This document shows, piece by piece, positions 19,743 through 31,152 of a DNA stretch of 64,000 bases. This stretch comes from Methyloprofundus sedimenti (GTDB taxonomy: Bacteria > Pseudomonadota > Gammaproteobacteria > Methylococcales > Methylomonadaceae): assembly GCF_002072955.1 (NCBI RefSeq), contig NZ_LPUF01000001.1, positions 828,896 to 892,895 of the forward strand, read 5' to 3'. A model generated the notes under the pieces. That model ran no database searches. It worked only from the letters and a program-made list of their open reading frames with translations, and was not told the origin of the DNA. Each line of letters begins with the position of its first letter. Position 1 is the stretch's first letter. The translations under genes and the position numbers were made by a program.

Positions 19743-20360
19743 ATGTGGCAACTTCTTCTTCCAAACGTAGTCGGTCTTTGGGTGGTAATAGATCCTATCG
19801 GCACCATTCCAGTTTTTATTTCGGTAACAAAAAATTTATCCCCGAAACATCGTAGAAAAACCGCCATAAAAGCCGTTGCATTTGCAGCCTTGATTTTGTT
19901 ATTTTTTTTATGTGTAGGACAGATATTACTGGAAGCTTTAGATATTCCGCTGGTTTCTTTCCAAATTACTGGTGGAATCATCTTGTTTTTGTTTGCCCTG
20001 ACCATGATCTTCGGAGATTCCAAGCCGCAACAAGAAGAGCAATTGGAAATTGAAGCAGGGAAGGATTGTGCTGTATTTCCTTTGGCCATGCCTTCCATTG
20101 CTTCGCCAGGAGCCATGCTTGCCGTTGTGGTATTGACGGATAATAACCGATATGACCTGTACAGTCAGATGGTTACCGCTTCGGCGATGATGATAGTGTT
20201 ATTGGCTACCTTGATATTGTTGCTGAGTGCGGGCTGGATTTTACGCATTATTGGTAAGTCAGGAGCTGGTATCATAAGTCGAGTGATGGGGCTGATACTG
20301 GCTACTGTGGCGACAGAATACATTTTATCAGGATTGAAACTCTATTTTCAGTCAGTATAA
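19743..20360 (+). CDS. MarC-family integral membrane protein
   Basis: The MarC family (UPF0056) are six-helix inner-membrane proteins of unknown transport function. The 205 residues show the family signatures FVVIDPIGTIPVF-like (VVIDPIGTIPVFISVT, about 14-29), GGIILFLFALTMI, and FPLAMPSIASPGAM. The name reflects the mar locus; there is no good evidence for drug resistance. It is followed 24 nt downstream by a lipoprotein gene. Confidence 0.88.
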   Translation: MWQLLLPNVVGLWVVIDPIGTIPVFISVTKNLSPKHRRKTAIKAVAFAALILLFFLCVGQILLEALDIPLVSFQITGGIILFLFALTMIFGDSKPQQEEQLEIEAGKDCAVFPLAMPSIASPGAMLAVVVLTDNNRYDLYSQMVTASAMMIVLLATLILLLSAGWILRIIGKSGAGIISRVMGLILATVATEYILSGLKLYFQSV

Positions 20361-20384
20361 TCAGTATAAAAGGAGTGATAAATA

Positions 20385-20969
20385 ATGAGAGCAAGTGCTA
20401 GTCCTAGTCCTGTGCATACAATATTTGTATCTTTGCTATGCAGTTTTATTTTAACGGCTTGTGATGATTGGACGCTGGAAAATGAGGTTTTACAGCCCAA
20501 CAATACGGATGATAGCTCTTTTTTTTATTTGTTAAAAGAAAATAATCTTTCATTAACTCAAGAAAAGACTGTTTATGTTCCTGTTTATTCAGATATTTTT
20601 GTATCGGGAGGGGGTAAGCTGAATCTGGCGATTACCTTGAGTATCCGTAATACGGATTTTAAATACCCGCTGATTGTTAATAATGTAAATTATTACAATA
20701 CCGCTGGAAAATTAATCGAAAATTACCTGAAAGTACCGTATCTTTTAGAACCCATGGCATCGACACATTTTTTTGTTAGTCAGGCTGATGCACGCGGCGG
20801 GATAGGCGCTAACTTTATTGTAAAATGGTCGGCAAACAAACTCGCCAATAAACCGGTTGTTGAAGCTGTTATGGCTGGCTCTACGGGAACACAGGGAATG
20901 TCTTTTATGAGCACTGGGCGAGAAATAGAAGATAACGAGCAAGCCTCATTTGCCCCTAAAAGCGAATGA
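20385..20969 (+). CDS. DUF3124 lipoprotein
   Basis: The 194-residue protein has a lipoprotein signal with lipobox LTAC (Cys26). The rest matches DUF3124: YVPVYSDIFVSGG, LAITLSIRNTD, VNYYNTAGKLIE and GGIGANFIVKW. No function is known. It should be anchored in the outer or inner membrane facing the periplasm. Its start is preceded by AGGAG, and it probably shares a transcript with marC. Confidence 0.8.
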   Translation: MRASASPSPVHTIFVSLLCSFILTACDDWTLENEVLQPNNTDDSSFFYLLKENNLSLTQEKTVYVPVYSDIFVSGGGKLNLAITLSIRNTDFKYPLIVNNVNYYNTAGKLIENYLKVPYLLEPMASTHFFVSQADARGGIGANFIVKWSANKLANKPVVEAVMAGSTGTQGMSFMSTGREIEDNEQASFAPKSE

Positions 20970-21007
20970 CCGCGCGAAATATCTGTTCGCTTAAAATGCG
21001 TTAGCCG

Positions 21008-21679
21008 CTAAAAAATCAATGGTTCTGATGATTCTGTCCATGGGGAATATTTCTCCATAACACTCATAAATAGCTGACACTGGATAAAATGATCCAGCCA
21101 GGCTTGTAAATTATGATAAGGCGACAGGTAGAACCAGTCTCTATCAACCAAAGCAAACTGGCGAATAAAAGGGAAAATGCCTATGTCAGCCATGGAAACG
21201 TTATCACCCATCAAAAAATGATGCTGACCAAGCCGATGTTCTAATAAAGTGAGAAACTGCTCTCCCTGACTCCGGTAATATTCAGCAGATTGTTCCGGGT
21301 GCTGATCTGCGTATTTGTAACGGTCTAGCCAGTTTTTAAAGATGAAGTCATTGTCATCTAACAGGCTATAAATTAGACCTGAGGCATCAGCATTTTCTTT
21401 AGGCAGCCATGCGTAGGGATCATTTTGTTCTAATGCCCAATGCATAATATCGCGACTTTCATCAATGATAGTTCCATTGCCTAGCAGCAACACTGGAACA
21501 GTCCCTTTTGCGGAGCTTTGTAACATTTCCGCAGGCTTGTTTTTTAATTCGATTTCACGTAGGTATACTTTAATTCCGCTATATTTTAGTGCCATACGAG
21601 CACGAATCGCATAGGGGCAGCGACGAAAGGAATACAGTATTGCTCGATCTGGAGCTAGGTGTTGACGTTTTTTAGTCAT
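21008..21679 (-). CDS. glutathione S-transferase-like protein
   Basis: The 223-residue protein has a thioredoxin-like N-terminal domain beginning ILYSFRRCPYAIRARMAL, with Cys in a CPYA motif as in omega/beta-type and glutaredoxin-2-like enzymes. The cis-proline block GTVPVLLL (about 69-76) and ESRDIM (about 83-88) bind glutathione. The C-terminal helical domain has NVSMADIGIFPFIRQFA. Substrate unknown; it is monocistronic, convergent with the DUF3124 gene. Confidence 0.85.
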   Translation of the reverse strand: MTKKRQHLAPDRAILYSFRRCPYAIRARMALKYSGIKVYLREIELKNKPAEMLQSSAKGTVPVLLLGNGTIIDESRDIMHWALEQNDPYAWLPKENADASGLIYSLLDDNDFIFKNWLDRYKYADQHPEQSAEYYRSQGEQFLTLLEHRLGQHHFLMGDNVSMADIGIFPFIRQFALVDRDWFYLSPYHNLQAWLDHFIQCQLFMSVMEKYSPWTESSEPLIF

Positions 21680-21792
21680 ATATCAATTTGATATTTCTTA
21701 GCTGGCCTAATGAAGACTGTTTTTCAATCCAGACTGGCTTTTGATTGCATCAAAAGCCAGTCACTGCGTGGCGTGAATTAAGCATTATTTAT

Positions 21793-23226
21793 TTAACGTT
21801 TCAGCTTTGCCTGGAGAATCTTATTAACTTCACCAGGGTTTGCTTTACCCTTTGAAGCTTGCATGGTTTGTCCGACAAAAAAGCCAAACACTTTATCTTT
21901 GCCGCTTAAATATTGCTCAACCTGCCCAGGATTATCGGCGATTATTTTATCAATAATCGCTTCAATCGCTCCGCTATCAGTGATTTGTTTTAGACCTTGT
22001 GCTTCAATAATGGTATCGGCATTATCGTCACTGGTCCACATAGCTTCAAATACCCGCTTGGCAATTTTACCAGAGATGGTATTGTCGGCAATACGCTTCA
22101 ATAGGCCTGCCATACGTTTATATGCAACAGGTGACTGGCTAATCTCCAGTCCTTGCTTATTGAGTGCGCCTAATAGGTCACTCGTCACCCAGTTGCTGCA
22201 TATTTTTGCATCGCAGCCGGACTCCTTGACTAAATCCTCAAAGTAATTCGCCAGGTCTTTGGAGCTGGATAAGTTTGTTGCAGTTTCAGCGTCTAACTTA
22301 TAGTCTGCTATAAAACGTTCTCTTTTACGCTGAGGTAATTCAGGTAATTCTGCTTTGACCTCCGCACGCAACTCTTTACTGATAAATACTGGTAATAAGT
22401 CAGGATCAGGGAAGTAACGGTAATCGTTTGCTTCTTCCTTGCTGCGCATGGAGCGTGTTTCATTTTTATCCGCATCATACAGGCGCGTTTCCTGTGTAAT
22501 TTTTCCTCCGGCTTCAATAATATCAATCTGACGTTCAACTTCGATATTAATGGCTTTTTCCACAAATTTGAAGGAGTTAATATTTTTCAGCTCGGTACGT
22601 GTACCATATTCTTCCTGGCCTACTCGGCGCACTGAGACATTGGCATCACAGCGGAATGAGCCTTCCTGCATATTACCATCACAAATATCCAGATATTGCA
22701 CCAGTTCGTGAATTTTGCGCATATAAGCAACTGCATCTTTGGCAGAGCGCATATCAGGTTCTGATACAATTTCTAGTAAAGGGGTGCCCGCACGGTTCAA
22801 GTCGATGCCTGTTAAGCCATGAAAGTCTTCATGTAATGACTTTCCCGCATCCTCTTCTAAATGCGCACGCGTGACACCCACGCGTTTAGTTTTGCCATCG
22901 ACCTGAATGTCCATGTGACCGATACCGACGATAGGGTGATCCATCTGGCTGATTTGGTAGCCTTTGGGTAAATCCGGGTAGAAGTAATTTTTTCTGGCAA
23001 ACACTGAGTAGTCGGCAATTTCAGCTTCAATTGCCATGCCAAATTTGACCGCCATACGCACGGCTTCCTTATTCAATACAGGTAATACGCCTGGAAAGCC
23101 TAAATCAACGGCACAGGCTTGCGTATTTGGTTCAGCACCGTAGGCAGTCGATGCACCCGAAAATATTTTTGATTTTGTTGCCAGTTGGGCATGTATTTCC
23201 AGCCCGATAACAGTTTCCCATTGCAT
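21793..23226 (-). CDS. gatB: Asp/Glu-tRNA amidotransferase subunit B
   Basis: GatB binds the misacylated tRNA and activates its side chain with ATP; with GatA and GatC it makes Gln-tRNA(Gln) and/or Asn-tRNA(Asn). The 477 residues begin [12 protein letters not shown], carry [20 protein letters not shown] and the [11 protein letters not shown] motif, and end in the YqeY-like tail ([19 protein letters not shown]). The gene is last in the gatC-gatA-gatB operon, 11 nt after gatA. Confidence 0.97.
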   Translation of the reverse strand: MQWETVIGLEIHAQLATKSKIFSGASTAYGAEPNTQACAVDLGFPGVLPVLNKEAVRMAVKFGMAIEAEIADYSVFARKNYFYPDLPKGYQISQMDHPIVGIGHMDIQVDGKTKRVGVTRAHLEEDAGKSLHEDFHGLTGIDLNRAGTPLLEIVSEPDMRSAKDAVAYMRKIHELVQYLDICDGNMQEGSFRCDANVSVRRVGQEEYGTRTELKNINSFKFVEKAINIEVERQIDIIEAGGKITQETRLYDADKNETRSMRSKEEANDYRYFPDPDLLPVFISKELRAEVKAELPELPQRKRERFIADYKLDAETATNLSSSKDLANYFEDLVKESGCDAKICSNWVTSDLLGALNKQGLEISQSPVAYKRMAGLLKRIADNTISGKIAKRVFEAMWTSDDNADTIIEAQGLKQITDSGAIEAIIDKIIADNPGQVEQYLSGKDKVFGFFVGQTMQASKGKANPGEVNKILQAKLKR

Positions 23227-23237
23227 AGTATGACTCC

Positions 23238-24689
23238 TTACGCAAATCCTTGCGGTGTGTGTTGATGCCAGTCGGTGACTTGCTGATATTGGTGTGCCAC
23301 ATTGAGCAGTTTTGCTTCGGCAAAGTAATTGCCAATAATCTGTAAGCCTACTGGTTTATTCTCTATAAAGCCTGCAGGAATAGACATGGCAGGCAAGCCA
23401 GCCAGATTAATGGCAATGGTATAGATATCCGCCAGATACATTTCGATAGGATCACTGGTTTTTTCACCGATACCAAATGCCGGAGTAGGGGAGACAGGGC
23501 CCATAATGACATCGACTTGTTCCAGTGCTTTATTAAAATCATCACTGATTAAGCGACGAATTTTTTGTGCCTTGATGTAATAGGCATCGTAATAACCTTC
23601 AGATAAAGCATAGGTGCCTACTAGAATACGGCGTTTTACTTCTGTGCCAAAGCCTTCGCCCCTTGAGCGAATATACAGGTCGCTCAGGTCTACTGGATTA
23701 GCGCAACGATAGCCAAAACGCACGCCATCCATACGCGAAAGGTTTGCTGAACATTCCGCGGGGGCAATGACATAATAAGCTGGAATAGCGAGCTTTAAAT
23801 TAGGCATGGAAACTTCGATGACTTCCGCGCCCATTTTTTTATATTCATTAATCGCTGTTTCAATAACGGTGCCCATATCGCTGTTTAATGCGGCATCGAA
23901 GAATTCTTTAGGTAGACCAATTTTTAAACCTGCAAGGCTATTGTTTAGGCCTGCACTATAATCGGGAACTTCGAGTTCAACGCTAGTTGAATCTTTGGGA
24001 TCAAATCCTGCCATCGCCTGGAGCATTAAAGCTGCATCTTCGGCAGTTTGGGTCATTGGGCCGCCTTGATCCAGGCTGGATGCATAAGCAATCATGCCAT
24101 AGCGTGAAACACGCCCATAAGTAGGCTTTAAACCGGTAATACCGCAGAGAGCAGCAGGCTGGCGAATAGAACCGCCGGTATCTGTTCCAGTTGCTCCGGG
24201 AATTAAACGTGCGGCAATAGCAGCGGCAGAACCGCCGGATGAACCGCCGGGTACCGTATTAGTTGCCCAGGGGTTGTGTACTGCACCATAAAAACTGGTT
24301 TCATTGGACGAGCCCATGGCGAATTCGTCCATATTTAATTTACCCAGAGTCACAGTGCCAGCCGCATTAAGTTTTTCTACAACGGTAGCATTATAGGGCG
24401 CAATAAAATTATCCAGCATTTTTGAACCACAACTGGTTTTTATGCCCTGGGTGCAAAATATATCTTTATGAGCGATGGGTACCCCTGTTAGCAACGGTGC
24501 GTTACCTTTTGAAAGCGCTATATCAGCTTGCTGCGCAGTCGAAAGAGCCTGTGCTTCTGTAATGCTTATAAAGCTATTCAGGTTTTGGTGCTGCTTGATA
24601 CGGTCAAGATAGGTCCGGGTTAGTTCTGTACTGGAATAGTCCCCGGCTTGTAATCCCTTAACCAGTTGTGCAATAGTGTTAGTGTGCAT
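23238..24689 (-). CDS. gatA: Asp/Glu-tRNA amidotransferase subunit A
   Basis: GatA is the amidase subunit that releases ammonia from glutamine. The 483-residue protein carries the Ser-cisSer-Lys triad: K75 in [11 protein letters not shown]150 in [11 protein letters not shown] and S174 in [13 protein letters not shown]. Length and sequence are standard. It lies between gatC and gatB with short gaps. Confidence 0.97.
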   Translation of the reverse strand: MHTNTIAQLVKGLQAGDYSSTELTRTYLDRIKQHQNLNSFISITEAQALSTAQQADIALSKGNAPLLTGVPIAHKDIFCTQGIKTSCGSKMLDNFIAPYNATVVEKLNAAGTVTLGKLNMDEFAMGSSNETSFYGAVHNPWATNTVPGGSSGGSAAAIAARLIPGATGTDTGGSIRQPAALCGITGLKPTYGRVSRYGMIAYASSLDQGGPMTQTAEDAALMLQAMAGFDPKDSTSVELEVPDYSAGLNNSLAGLKIGLPKEFFDAALNSDMGTVIETAINEYKKMGAEVIEVSMPNLKLAIPAYYVIAPAECSANLSRMDGVRFGYRCANPVDLSDLYIRSRGEGFGTEVKRRILVGTYALSEGYYDAYYIKAQKIRRLISDDFNKALEQVDVIMGPVSPTPAFGIGEKTSDPIEMYLADIYTIAINLAGLPAMSIPAGFIENKPVGLQIIGNYFAEAKLLNVAHQYQQVTDWHQHTPQGFA

Positions 24690-24700
24690 GTATAATTTCC

Positions 24701-24988
24701 TTATTCGATAACTTTGGGAACAAGATACAGGTTTGCTTCAACTTGCGGGGCAATAGCCTGAAAAGCTTCTCGTTGATTGATTTCGCTGACTTGATCAGTA
24801 CGTAAACGTTGTGCCTGATCAAGAGGGTGCGCCATAGGTGCGACGTTATCGGTGTTGATAGTGCCCATCTGGGCAACTAAATCTAACATACCTGATAAAT
24901 CTTTGGCATAGGACTCGGTGTCCTGGGTATCAATTCCCAGGCGTGCTAAATAGGCAATTTTATTAACATCATCAGCTGTTAACGACAT
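24701..24988 (-). CDS. gatC: Asp/Glu-tRNA amidotransferase subunit C
   Basis: GatC is the small subunit that clamps GatA and GatB together. The 95 residues show the family pattern: V.KIAYLARL at the N-terminus, then [12 protein letters not shown], and [21 protein letters not shown]. It is the first gene of the operon; its promoter lies in the gap shared with the divergent mreB. Confidence 0.93.
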   Translation of the reverse strand: MSLTADDVNKIAYLARLGIDTQDTESYAKDLSGMLDLVAQMGTINTDNVAPMAHPLDQAQRLRTDQVSEINQREAFQAIAPQVEANLYLVPKVIE

Positions 24989-25113
24989 TTTAACTCCACT
25001 AAACTATAGGGTTCTCAACTAATTTTTTCACCTTTTTCTGACCTGTGTTTTGGTCTGAAAAATAACGAATAATGCAATATGATACTTTATATCTTGCCCA
25101 AATGCCTCATTGA

Positions 25114-26202
<1,089 letters not shown>

Positions 26203-26429
26203 TATGATTTAAGTGAAAAAAGGGTGTAACTCTTAAAATAGGAACCTGCATATATCAGCTTTAAGATAGGTGGCATTGATTTTTTAGTCTGCGAATTCAT
26301 TCAGCAGACTAAAGAGCTGCCTCAAGATTACTAATAACGTTTATTGCTTAGTAACAATAAATGCAACGCCAAGCTAATAACTAGCTGGCTGCAGAACTTT
26401 ATTTTTCCCTTTTTATCAGGTAAACGACT

Positions 26430-27302
26430 ATAAAACTTTTATTTGCTACGGGCCCGTCCATTAATACACGTTTTCTTATCGTGCTTCTGTTGTCTATTGC
26501 CCTGATTGTGGCTGAACAAAACAGCAACACGTTAAAGCCTCTGCGCGACTTGTTATCGGTATTTGTTTATCCTGTCCAGTACGTAGTCGACCTTCCTAAA
26601 AGTCTATTTAAAAATACTATCGAATCATTTAAGGGCTATGAAGAACTACTCAGTGAGAATAAAAATCTAAAAAGACAGCAACTTATTTATAGTGCAAAAT
26701 TATTAAAGTTTGCTGACTTAGAGAAAGAAAATATTCGTTTGCGTTCATTATTAGACAGTTCATTTAAACTGGGTGAGCAAGTACTGGTAGCTGAGTTATT
26801 ATCTGTAAATCTTGCACCTTATGAGCATGTGGTAGTGGTTAACAAGGGCAGTCGCTTTGGAGTTTCTAAAGGACAGGCCGTGTTAGATGAAAATGGCATA
26901 GTTGGCCAGGTTGCCAGAGCACTGCCATTAAGTTCTGAAATTATTTTAATTACCGATCCAAATCATGCCATTCCAGTGCAGGTAAACCGGAATGGATTGC
27001 ATACTATTGCTATTGGTAGTGGGCAGTTAAATAAATTGAATTTACCTTTTTTACCTAATAATGCAGATATAGTACCCGGTGATTTATTAGTCACTTCAGG
27101 GTTGGGCGGGGTGTTTCCTCAAGGCTACCCTGTCGCAGTAGTGAGTTCCTTTGTTGAACAGCCGGATAAACCCTTTGCTATTATTCAGGCTGAGCCTACC
27201 GCGGCTTTAAACACCAGTAGAGAACTGTTAATTGTGTGGAATAATGATCAGGTCATTCCTCTCAGCAATCCAGTAGTGGTTGAAAAAAATGGTACAGATT
27301 AG
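26430..27302 (+). CDS. mreC: rod-shape protein MreC with apparent AUA start
   Basis: MreC is a periplasmic scaffold that activates the PBP2-RodA elongasome. The protein has one N-terminal helix, a coiled coil (about residues 75-110) and a beta-barrel domain. The conserved MreC opening (K-L-L-F-A-T-G-P-S-x-N-T-R) is encoded upstream of the first ATG, GTG or TTG, which is a GTG at 26481 inside the membrane helix. The frame is closed by TAA at 26421, so the only sensible initiator matching the family is ATA at 26430, with a weak AGG about 9 nt before it. Starting at the GTG would remove 17 conserved residues and part of the membrane anchor. A base error in an ATG is possible. Confidence 0.75.
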   Translation: MKLLFATGPSINTRFLIVLLLSIALIVAEQNSNTLKPLRDLLSVFVYPVQYVVDLPKSLFKNTIESFKGYEELLSENKNLKRQQLIYSAKLLKFADLEKENIRLRSLLDSSFKLGEQVLVAELLSVNLAPYEHVVVVNKGSRFGVSKGQAVLDENGIVGQVARALPLSSEIILITDPNHAIPVQVNRNGLHTIAIGSGQLNKLNLPFLPNNADIVPGDLLVTSGLGGVFPQGYPVAVVSSFVEQPDKPFAIIQAEPTAALNTSRELLIVWNNDQVIPLSNPVVVEKNGTD

Positions 27303-27768
27303 GGAGGTATCATTGTTAGGATATTGGTTAACAATAGTCCTTGCCATGGCCTTAACAATTATCCCCTGGTCTACACCCATATTAGACTTGACTCCTGACT
27401 GGGTTTTACTGGTTTTAATCTATTGGGCCTTGGCCTCACCTGAAACAGCAAGTGTCGGTAAAGCCTGGTTTGCCGGTTTACTTGTTGATGTTTTGACCGG
27501 ACAATTGTTAGGACAGTATGCACTTGCTTATGCTTTCAGTATCTATCTGAGTGTCAAGCAGCAAAAACGCATCAGGCATACACCTATTATTCAACAAAGT
27601 TTATTTGTTAGTCTTATCCTGCTGGTTGCCCAGATAATTATTTTTTGGGTGGAACGCATTAATGGACAGACTCTACCAATGCAATTCTGGCTATCCGTTC
27701 TGACAGGTGGATTAGTCTGGCCAATTATATTAATGTTAATGCGCAAAATACGTTTCTTTTCATACTAA
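27289..27768 (+). CDS. mreD: rod-shape protein MreD
   Basis: MreD is an inner-membrane partner of MreC in the elongasome. About 159 residues give five or more predicted helices and the family pattern PDWVLLVLIYWAL, AWFAGLLVDVLTGQLLGQYALAYAF. The start is taken at ATG 27289; a TTG three codons upstream is also possible. It overlaps the end of mreC by 14 nt and its stop overlaps the mrdA start (TAATG), so translation is coupled. Confidence 0.9.
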   Translation: MVQIREVSLLGYWLTIVLAMALTIIPWSTPILDLTPDWVLLVLIYWALASPETASVGKAWFAGLLVDVLTGQLLGQYALAYAFSIYLSVKQQKRIRHTPIIQQSLFVSLILLVAQIIIFWVERINGQTLPMQFWLSVLTGGLVWPIILMLMRKIRFFSY

Positions 27769-29603
27769 TGCATCGATACCAGGGAATAAAAGACAGTTTT
27801 GTAGAGAACCATATTTTTTTAAGTAGAACGGTTATCCTGTTTATATTGATGCTGCTATTAATAGCTGTGCTAATAGCACGGCTTATTTATTTACAGGTAG
27901 TTGGGCACAGCCAGTATCACGGTATGGCAACTAATAACCGCATTAAGGTGACGTCAGTACCACCCACCCGCGGAATTATTTATGATAAGCACGGGCGGAT
28001 TCTTGCTGAAAATTTACCGTCTTATAGTCTGGAGATTATTCCAGATCAGGTTGTTGATATGGACGATACCTTGCAGCGTTTGCAATCGGCATTAGCCATT
28101 CCTGAAGAAAAAATAGAGGCCTTTAAAAAACATAGGAATCGTTATAAGCATTTCGATAGTATCCCTTTGTTAATGCAACTGAGTCAACTTGAGGTTGCCA
28201 AGTTCGCGGTGCTAAGGCATACCTTTCCAGGTGTCGATATACAGGCACGTCTAATCCGCCATTATCCTTATGCAGAGTTGACTGCGCATGTCGTTGGCTA
28301 TGTTGGACGGATTAATGAACAAGAATTAAAAGTACTTCCCGAATCTGAGTATCGTTCTATACATACCATTGGCAAAGTTGGGGTAGAGCTTGCTTATGAA
28401 GATATTTTACGGGGGCATGCGGGATATTCTGAAATAGAAACCAACGCGCTGGGCAAACCAATTAATGAGTTAGGTAAAATTAAGCCGACCCCCGGTGCAG
28501 ATATCTATCTGACATTAGATGTTGATTTGCAAAAGGTTGCTTATGATGCTTTGGCAGAATATAACGGTGCTGTAGTCGCAATTGATTTGCAAACCGGTGG
28601 CGTGCTGGTGCAGGTAAGTAAAGCAAGTTTTGACCCGAACTCATTTGTTTCAGGCATCAGTTATGCTGACTATAAGGCACTCAATACGTCTAAAAATAAA
28701 CCTTTATTTGATCGTGTGTTGCGCGGACAGTATCCGCCAGGTTCAACTTTAAAGCCGTTTATTGGTTTGGCAGGCCTGGAATATAACGTGACCAATATGC
28801 ATCAGACATTGTTTTGCCCTGGCTATTATAAGTTGCCAAATCAATCGCATAAATATAGAGACTGGAAAAAATGGGGCCATGGTAGGGTTAATCTGGATAT
28901 TGCCATTACCCAATCTTGTGATGTCTATTTTTATGATATGTCTCTTGCTTTAGGGATCGATAAATTATCCACTTTTTTACATAAATTTGGTTTTGGTCAA
29001 CAAACAGGGATTGACTTAAAAGGGGAGAAGGCAGGTTTATTGCCTTCCAGAGAATGGAAACGTATCCACCGTGAGCAAGCCTGGTTTCCTGGTGAGACAC
29101 TCATTACTGGAATCGGACAAGGATTCACTCAGGTGACGCCCATACAATTAGCTCAGGCAACCGCAACACTGGCGAATCAAGGGAAAATCCTTACCCCTTA
29201 TTTAGCCGAACGAATTATTGATAATGAGAGAGAAATAGTAGCCAAACACACTGTACAGCAAGATATCGGGCTAAAGCCAGCTAATGTTAAGGATATAATT
29301 AATGCTATGGTGCATGTGGTCCATTCTCCTAGAGGAACAGCAAAACGAATAGCAAATGACATAGACTATCAGATCGCTGGTAAAACCGGAACGGCTCAGG
29401 TGTATACCATTAAGCAAGATGAGGAGTATGACGAGGAGGAGATAGCCTTCAATATGCGTGATCATGCCCTGTTTATTGCCTTTGCCCCCGCTGATAACCC
29501 GAAAATTGCAGTTGCTGTGATAGCTGAACATGGTAGCCATGGGAGTTCAATTGCTGCTCCTATTGCTGCCACAGTGATTAAGCAATATCTGGCAGATAAA
29601 TAG
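27768..29603 (+). CDS. mrdA: penicillin-binding protein 2, elongation transpeptidase
   Basis: PBP2 cross-links peptidoglycan during elongation in complex with RodA and MreCD. The 611 residues have one N-terminal helix (about 20-42), a pedestal domain starting PPTRGIIYDKHGRILAEN, and the transpeptidase with S326-x-x-K329 in PPGSTLKP, an SCD triad motif in TQSCDVYFYD, and KTG at 539-541. All catalytic motifs are present. Position in the mre operon supports the elongation-specific class. Confidence 0.96.
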   Translation: MHRYQGIKDSFVENHIFLSRTVILFILMLLLIAVLIARLIYLQVVGHSQYHGMATNNRIKVTSVPPTRGIIYDKHGRILAENLPSYSLEIIPDQVVDMDDTLQRLQSALAIPEEKIEAFKKHRNRYKHFDSIPLLMQLSQLEVAKFAVLRHTFPGVDIQARLIRHYPYAELTAHVVGYVGRINEQELKVLPESEYRSIHTIGKVGVELAYEDILRGHAGYSEIETNALGKPINELGKIKPTPGADIYLTLDVDLQKVAYDALAEYNGAVVAIDLQTGGVLVQVSKASFDPNSFVSGISYADYKALNTSKNKPLFDRVLRGQYPPGSTLKPFIGLAGLEYNVTNMHQTLFCPGYYKLPNQSHKYRDWKKWGHGRVNLDIAITQSCDVYFYDMSLALGIDKLSTFLHKFGFGQQTGIDLKGEKAGLLPSREWKRIHREQAWFPGETLITGIGQGFTQVTPIQLAQATATLANQGKILTPYLAERIIDNEREIVAKHTVQQDIGLKPANVKDIINAMVHVVHSPRGTAKRIANDIDYQIAGKTGTAQVYTIKQDEEYDEEEIAFNMRDHALFIAFAPADNPKIAVAVIAEHGSHGSSIAAPIAATVIKQYLADK

Positions 29604-29688
29604 GCCAATATTAATAAAACTATATGTAGGGCTATTACGGCACTACTAAAGATACATTTATGTAGCGAAACAATCGAGAAAACGATTC

Positions 29689-30822
29689 ATGAAGATAGAA
29701 CACAGAGCCGAACAATTTAAAGAGTATTCTTTAATTGGCCGCTTATTACGTAAGTTACATATAGATATTCCACTCCTGATCGGTTTGCTACTGCTATTGA
29801 TATTAAGTTCTATGATGCTTTATAGCACCGGTAATAAAGAAATGGCTTTGTTGATTCGCCAGTCTGCTCGTATGGGGGTGGCGGGTGTGTTAATGATCAT
29901 TTTAGCGCATGTAGATCCCAAGCAATTTCAACGTTCTTCAATCTTACTTTATAGTATTGGAGTGATTTTATTAGCCGCAGTTTTATTGGTTGGCGATGTT
30001 GGGAAAGGAGCGCAGCGCTGGCTAGATTTAGGCATATTTCGTTTTCAACCCTCAGAAATGATTAAAATCACTACGCCTATGATGGTCGCCTGGTATTTGT
30101 CGAGGCATGAGATTCCTCCGAAATGGCGGCATATTTTTATAGCGACGGCCTTAATTTTAATACCTACCATATTAATAGTACGCCAGCCAGATTTAGGGAC
30201 ATCATTATTAGTTGCAAGTTCCGGTGCCTCAGTATTGTATTTTGCTGGATTGTCCTGGCGTTTTTTATTAATCAGTATGATCAGCTTAGCAGCACTTGCT
30301 CCAGTATATTGGCAGTTTTTTATGCGCGAATATCAAAAGGATAGGGTACTTACCTTTTTAGATCCAGAAGCAGACCCTATGGGTAAAGGCTATCATATTA
30401 TACAATCGAAAATTGCTATTGGTTCAGGGGGCGTCTACGGTAAAGGCTGGCAAGGAAATACCCAGTCACAATTAGATTTTTTACCGGAAAGTTCAACCGA
30501 TTTTATTTTTGCTGTGTTTGCCGAGGAATTTGGTTTGATAGGCTGCCTGGGTTTATTAGCCGTGTATATATTTATTATTGCACGAGGCTTATATATTGCA
30601 GTACAAGCGCAAGATACCTATGGGCGCTTATTAGCCGGTAGTCTGGTGTGTACATTTTTCGTCTATGCCTTCGTCAATATCGGCATGGTTATCGGTATTT
30701 TACCGGTAGTCGGGGTTCCGCTACCTTTAATAAGTTACGGAGGAACCTCCATGGTCACTCTATTTGCCGGATTTGGTATCTTGATGTCTATCCACACACA
30801 TAAGAAAATGCTGCCTAGTTGA
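29689..30822 (+). CDS. rodA: peptidoglycan glycosyltransferase RodA
   Basis: RodA is a SEDS-family membrane glycosyltransferase that polymerises lipid II for lateral wall growth, partnered with PBP2. The 377-residue polytopic protein has the family motifs GKGAQRWLDLG near helix 3, the DLGTSLL block, RVLTFLDPEADPMGKGYHIIQSKIAIGSGG, LPESSTDFIFAVFAEEFG, and the C-terminal GVPLPLISYGGTSM. It closes the shape operon. Confidence 0.96.
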   Translation: MKIEHRAEQFKEYSLIGRLLRKLHIDIPLLIGLLLLLILSSMMLYSTGNKEMALLIRQSARMGVAGVLMIILAHVDPKQFQRSSILLYSIGVILLAAVLLVGDVGKGAQRWLDLGIFRFQPSEMIKITTPMMVAWYLSRHEIPPKWRHIFIATALILIPTILIVRQPDLGTSLLVASSGASVLYFAGLSWRFLLISMISLAALAPVYWQFFMREYQKDRVLTFLDPEADPMGKGYHIIQSKIAIGSGGVYGKGWQGNTQSQLDFLPESSTDFIFAVFAEEFGLIGCLGLLAVYIFIIARGLYIAVQAQDTYGRLLAGSLVCTFFVYAFVNIGMVIGILPVVGVPLPLISYGGTSMVTLFAGFGILMSIHTHKKMLPS

Positions 30823-31152
30823 GTAATGTACATCAAATCAGTTTTTTGGGAGCGGAGACGGCCAGCCTGCATTATGCAGGAAAGCAGCCAGTTTTCCCGG
30901 AATAAAGCAATTATTCTATGCATATCCTAATGCCATCAAAAAGATGCCTATCGTGCTTTTATAGCCTTAACCGAAAGAGGAGCATAGTGGCTTAAAAAGA
31001 ATTAAAGGTTAGAGCACCCTTTGAAGCCCTTTAATGCTGGTATAGAATAAAACCAGAAATATTCAAAAAATCACCTGATATGTTTCAAGCTGACCTATTT
31101 GAAATCATGGTGCTACGTGGTGAAACCTGACAGTCAAGGAAAAGGAATACTA
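30823..31152. other. intergenic region before the exopolysaccharide locus
   Basis: About 330 bp with no supported gene. It includes a small hairpin CCTGCA-TTA-TGCAGG (30866-30880) and AT-rich sequence that must hold the promoter of the polysaccharide operon. No long T run is seen, so I cannot name a terminator for rodA. Confidence 0.5.
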
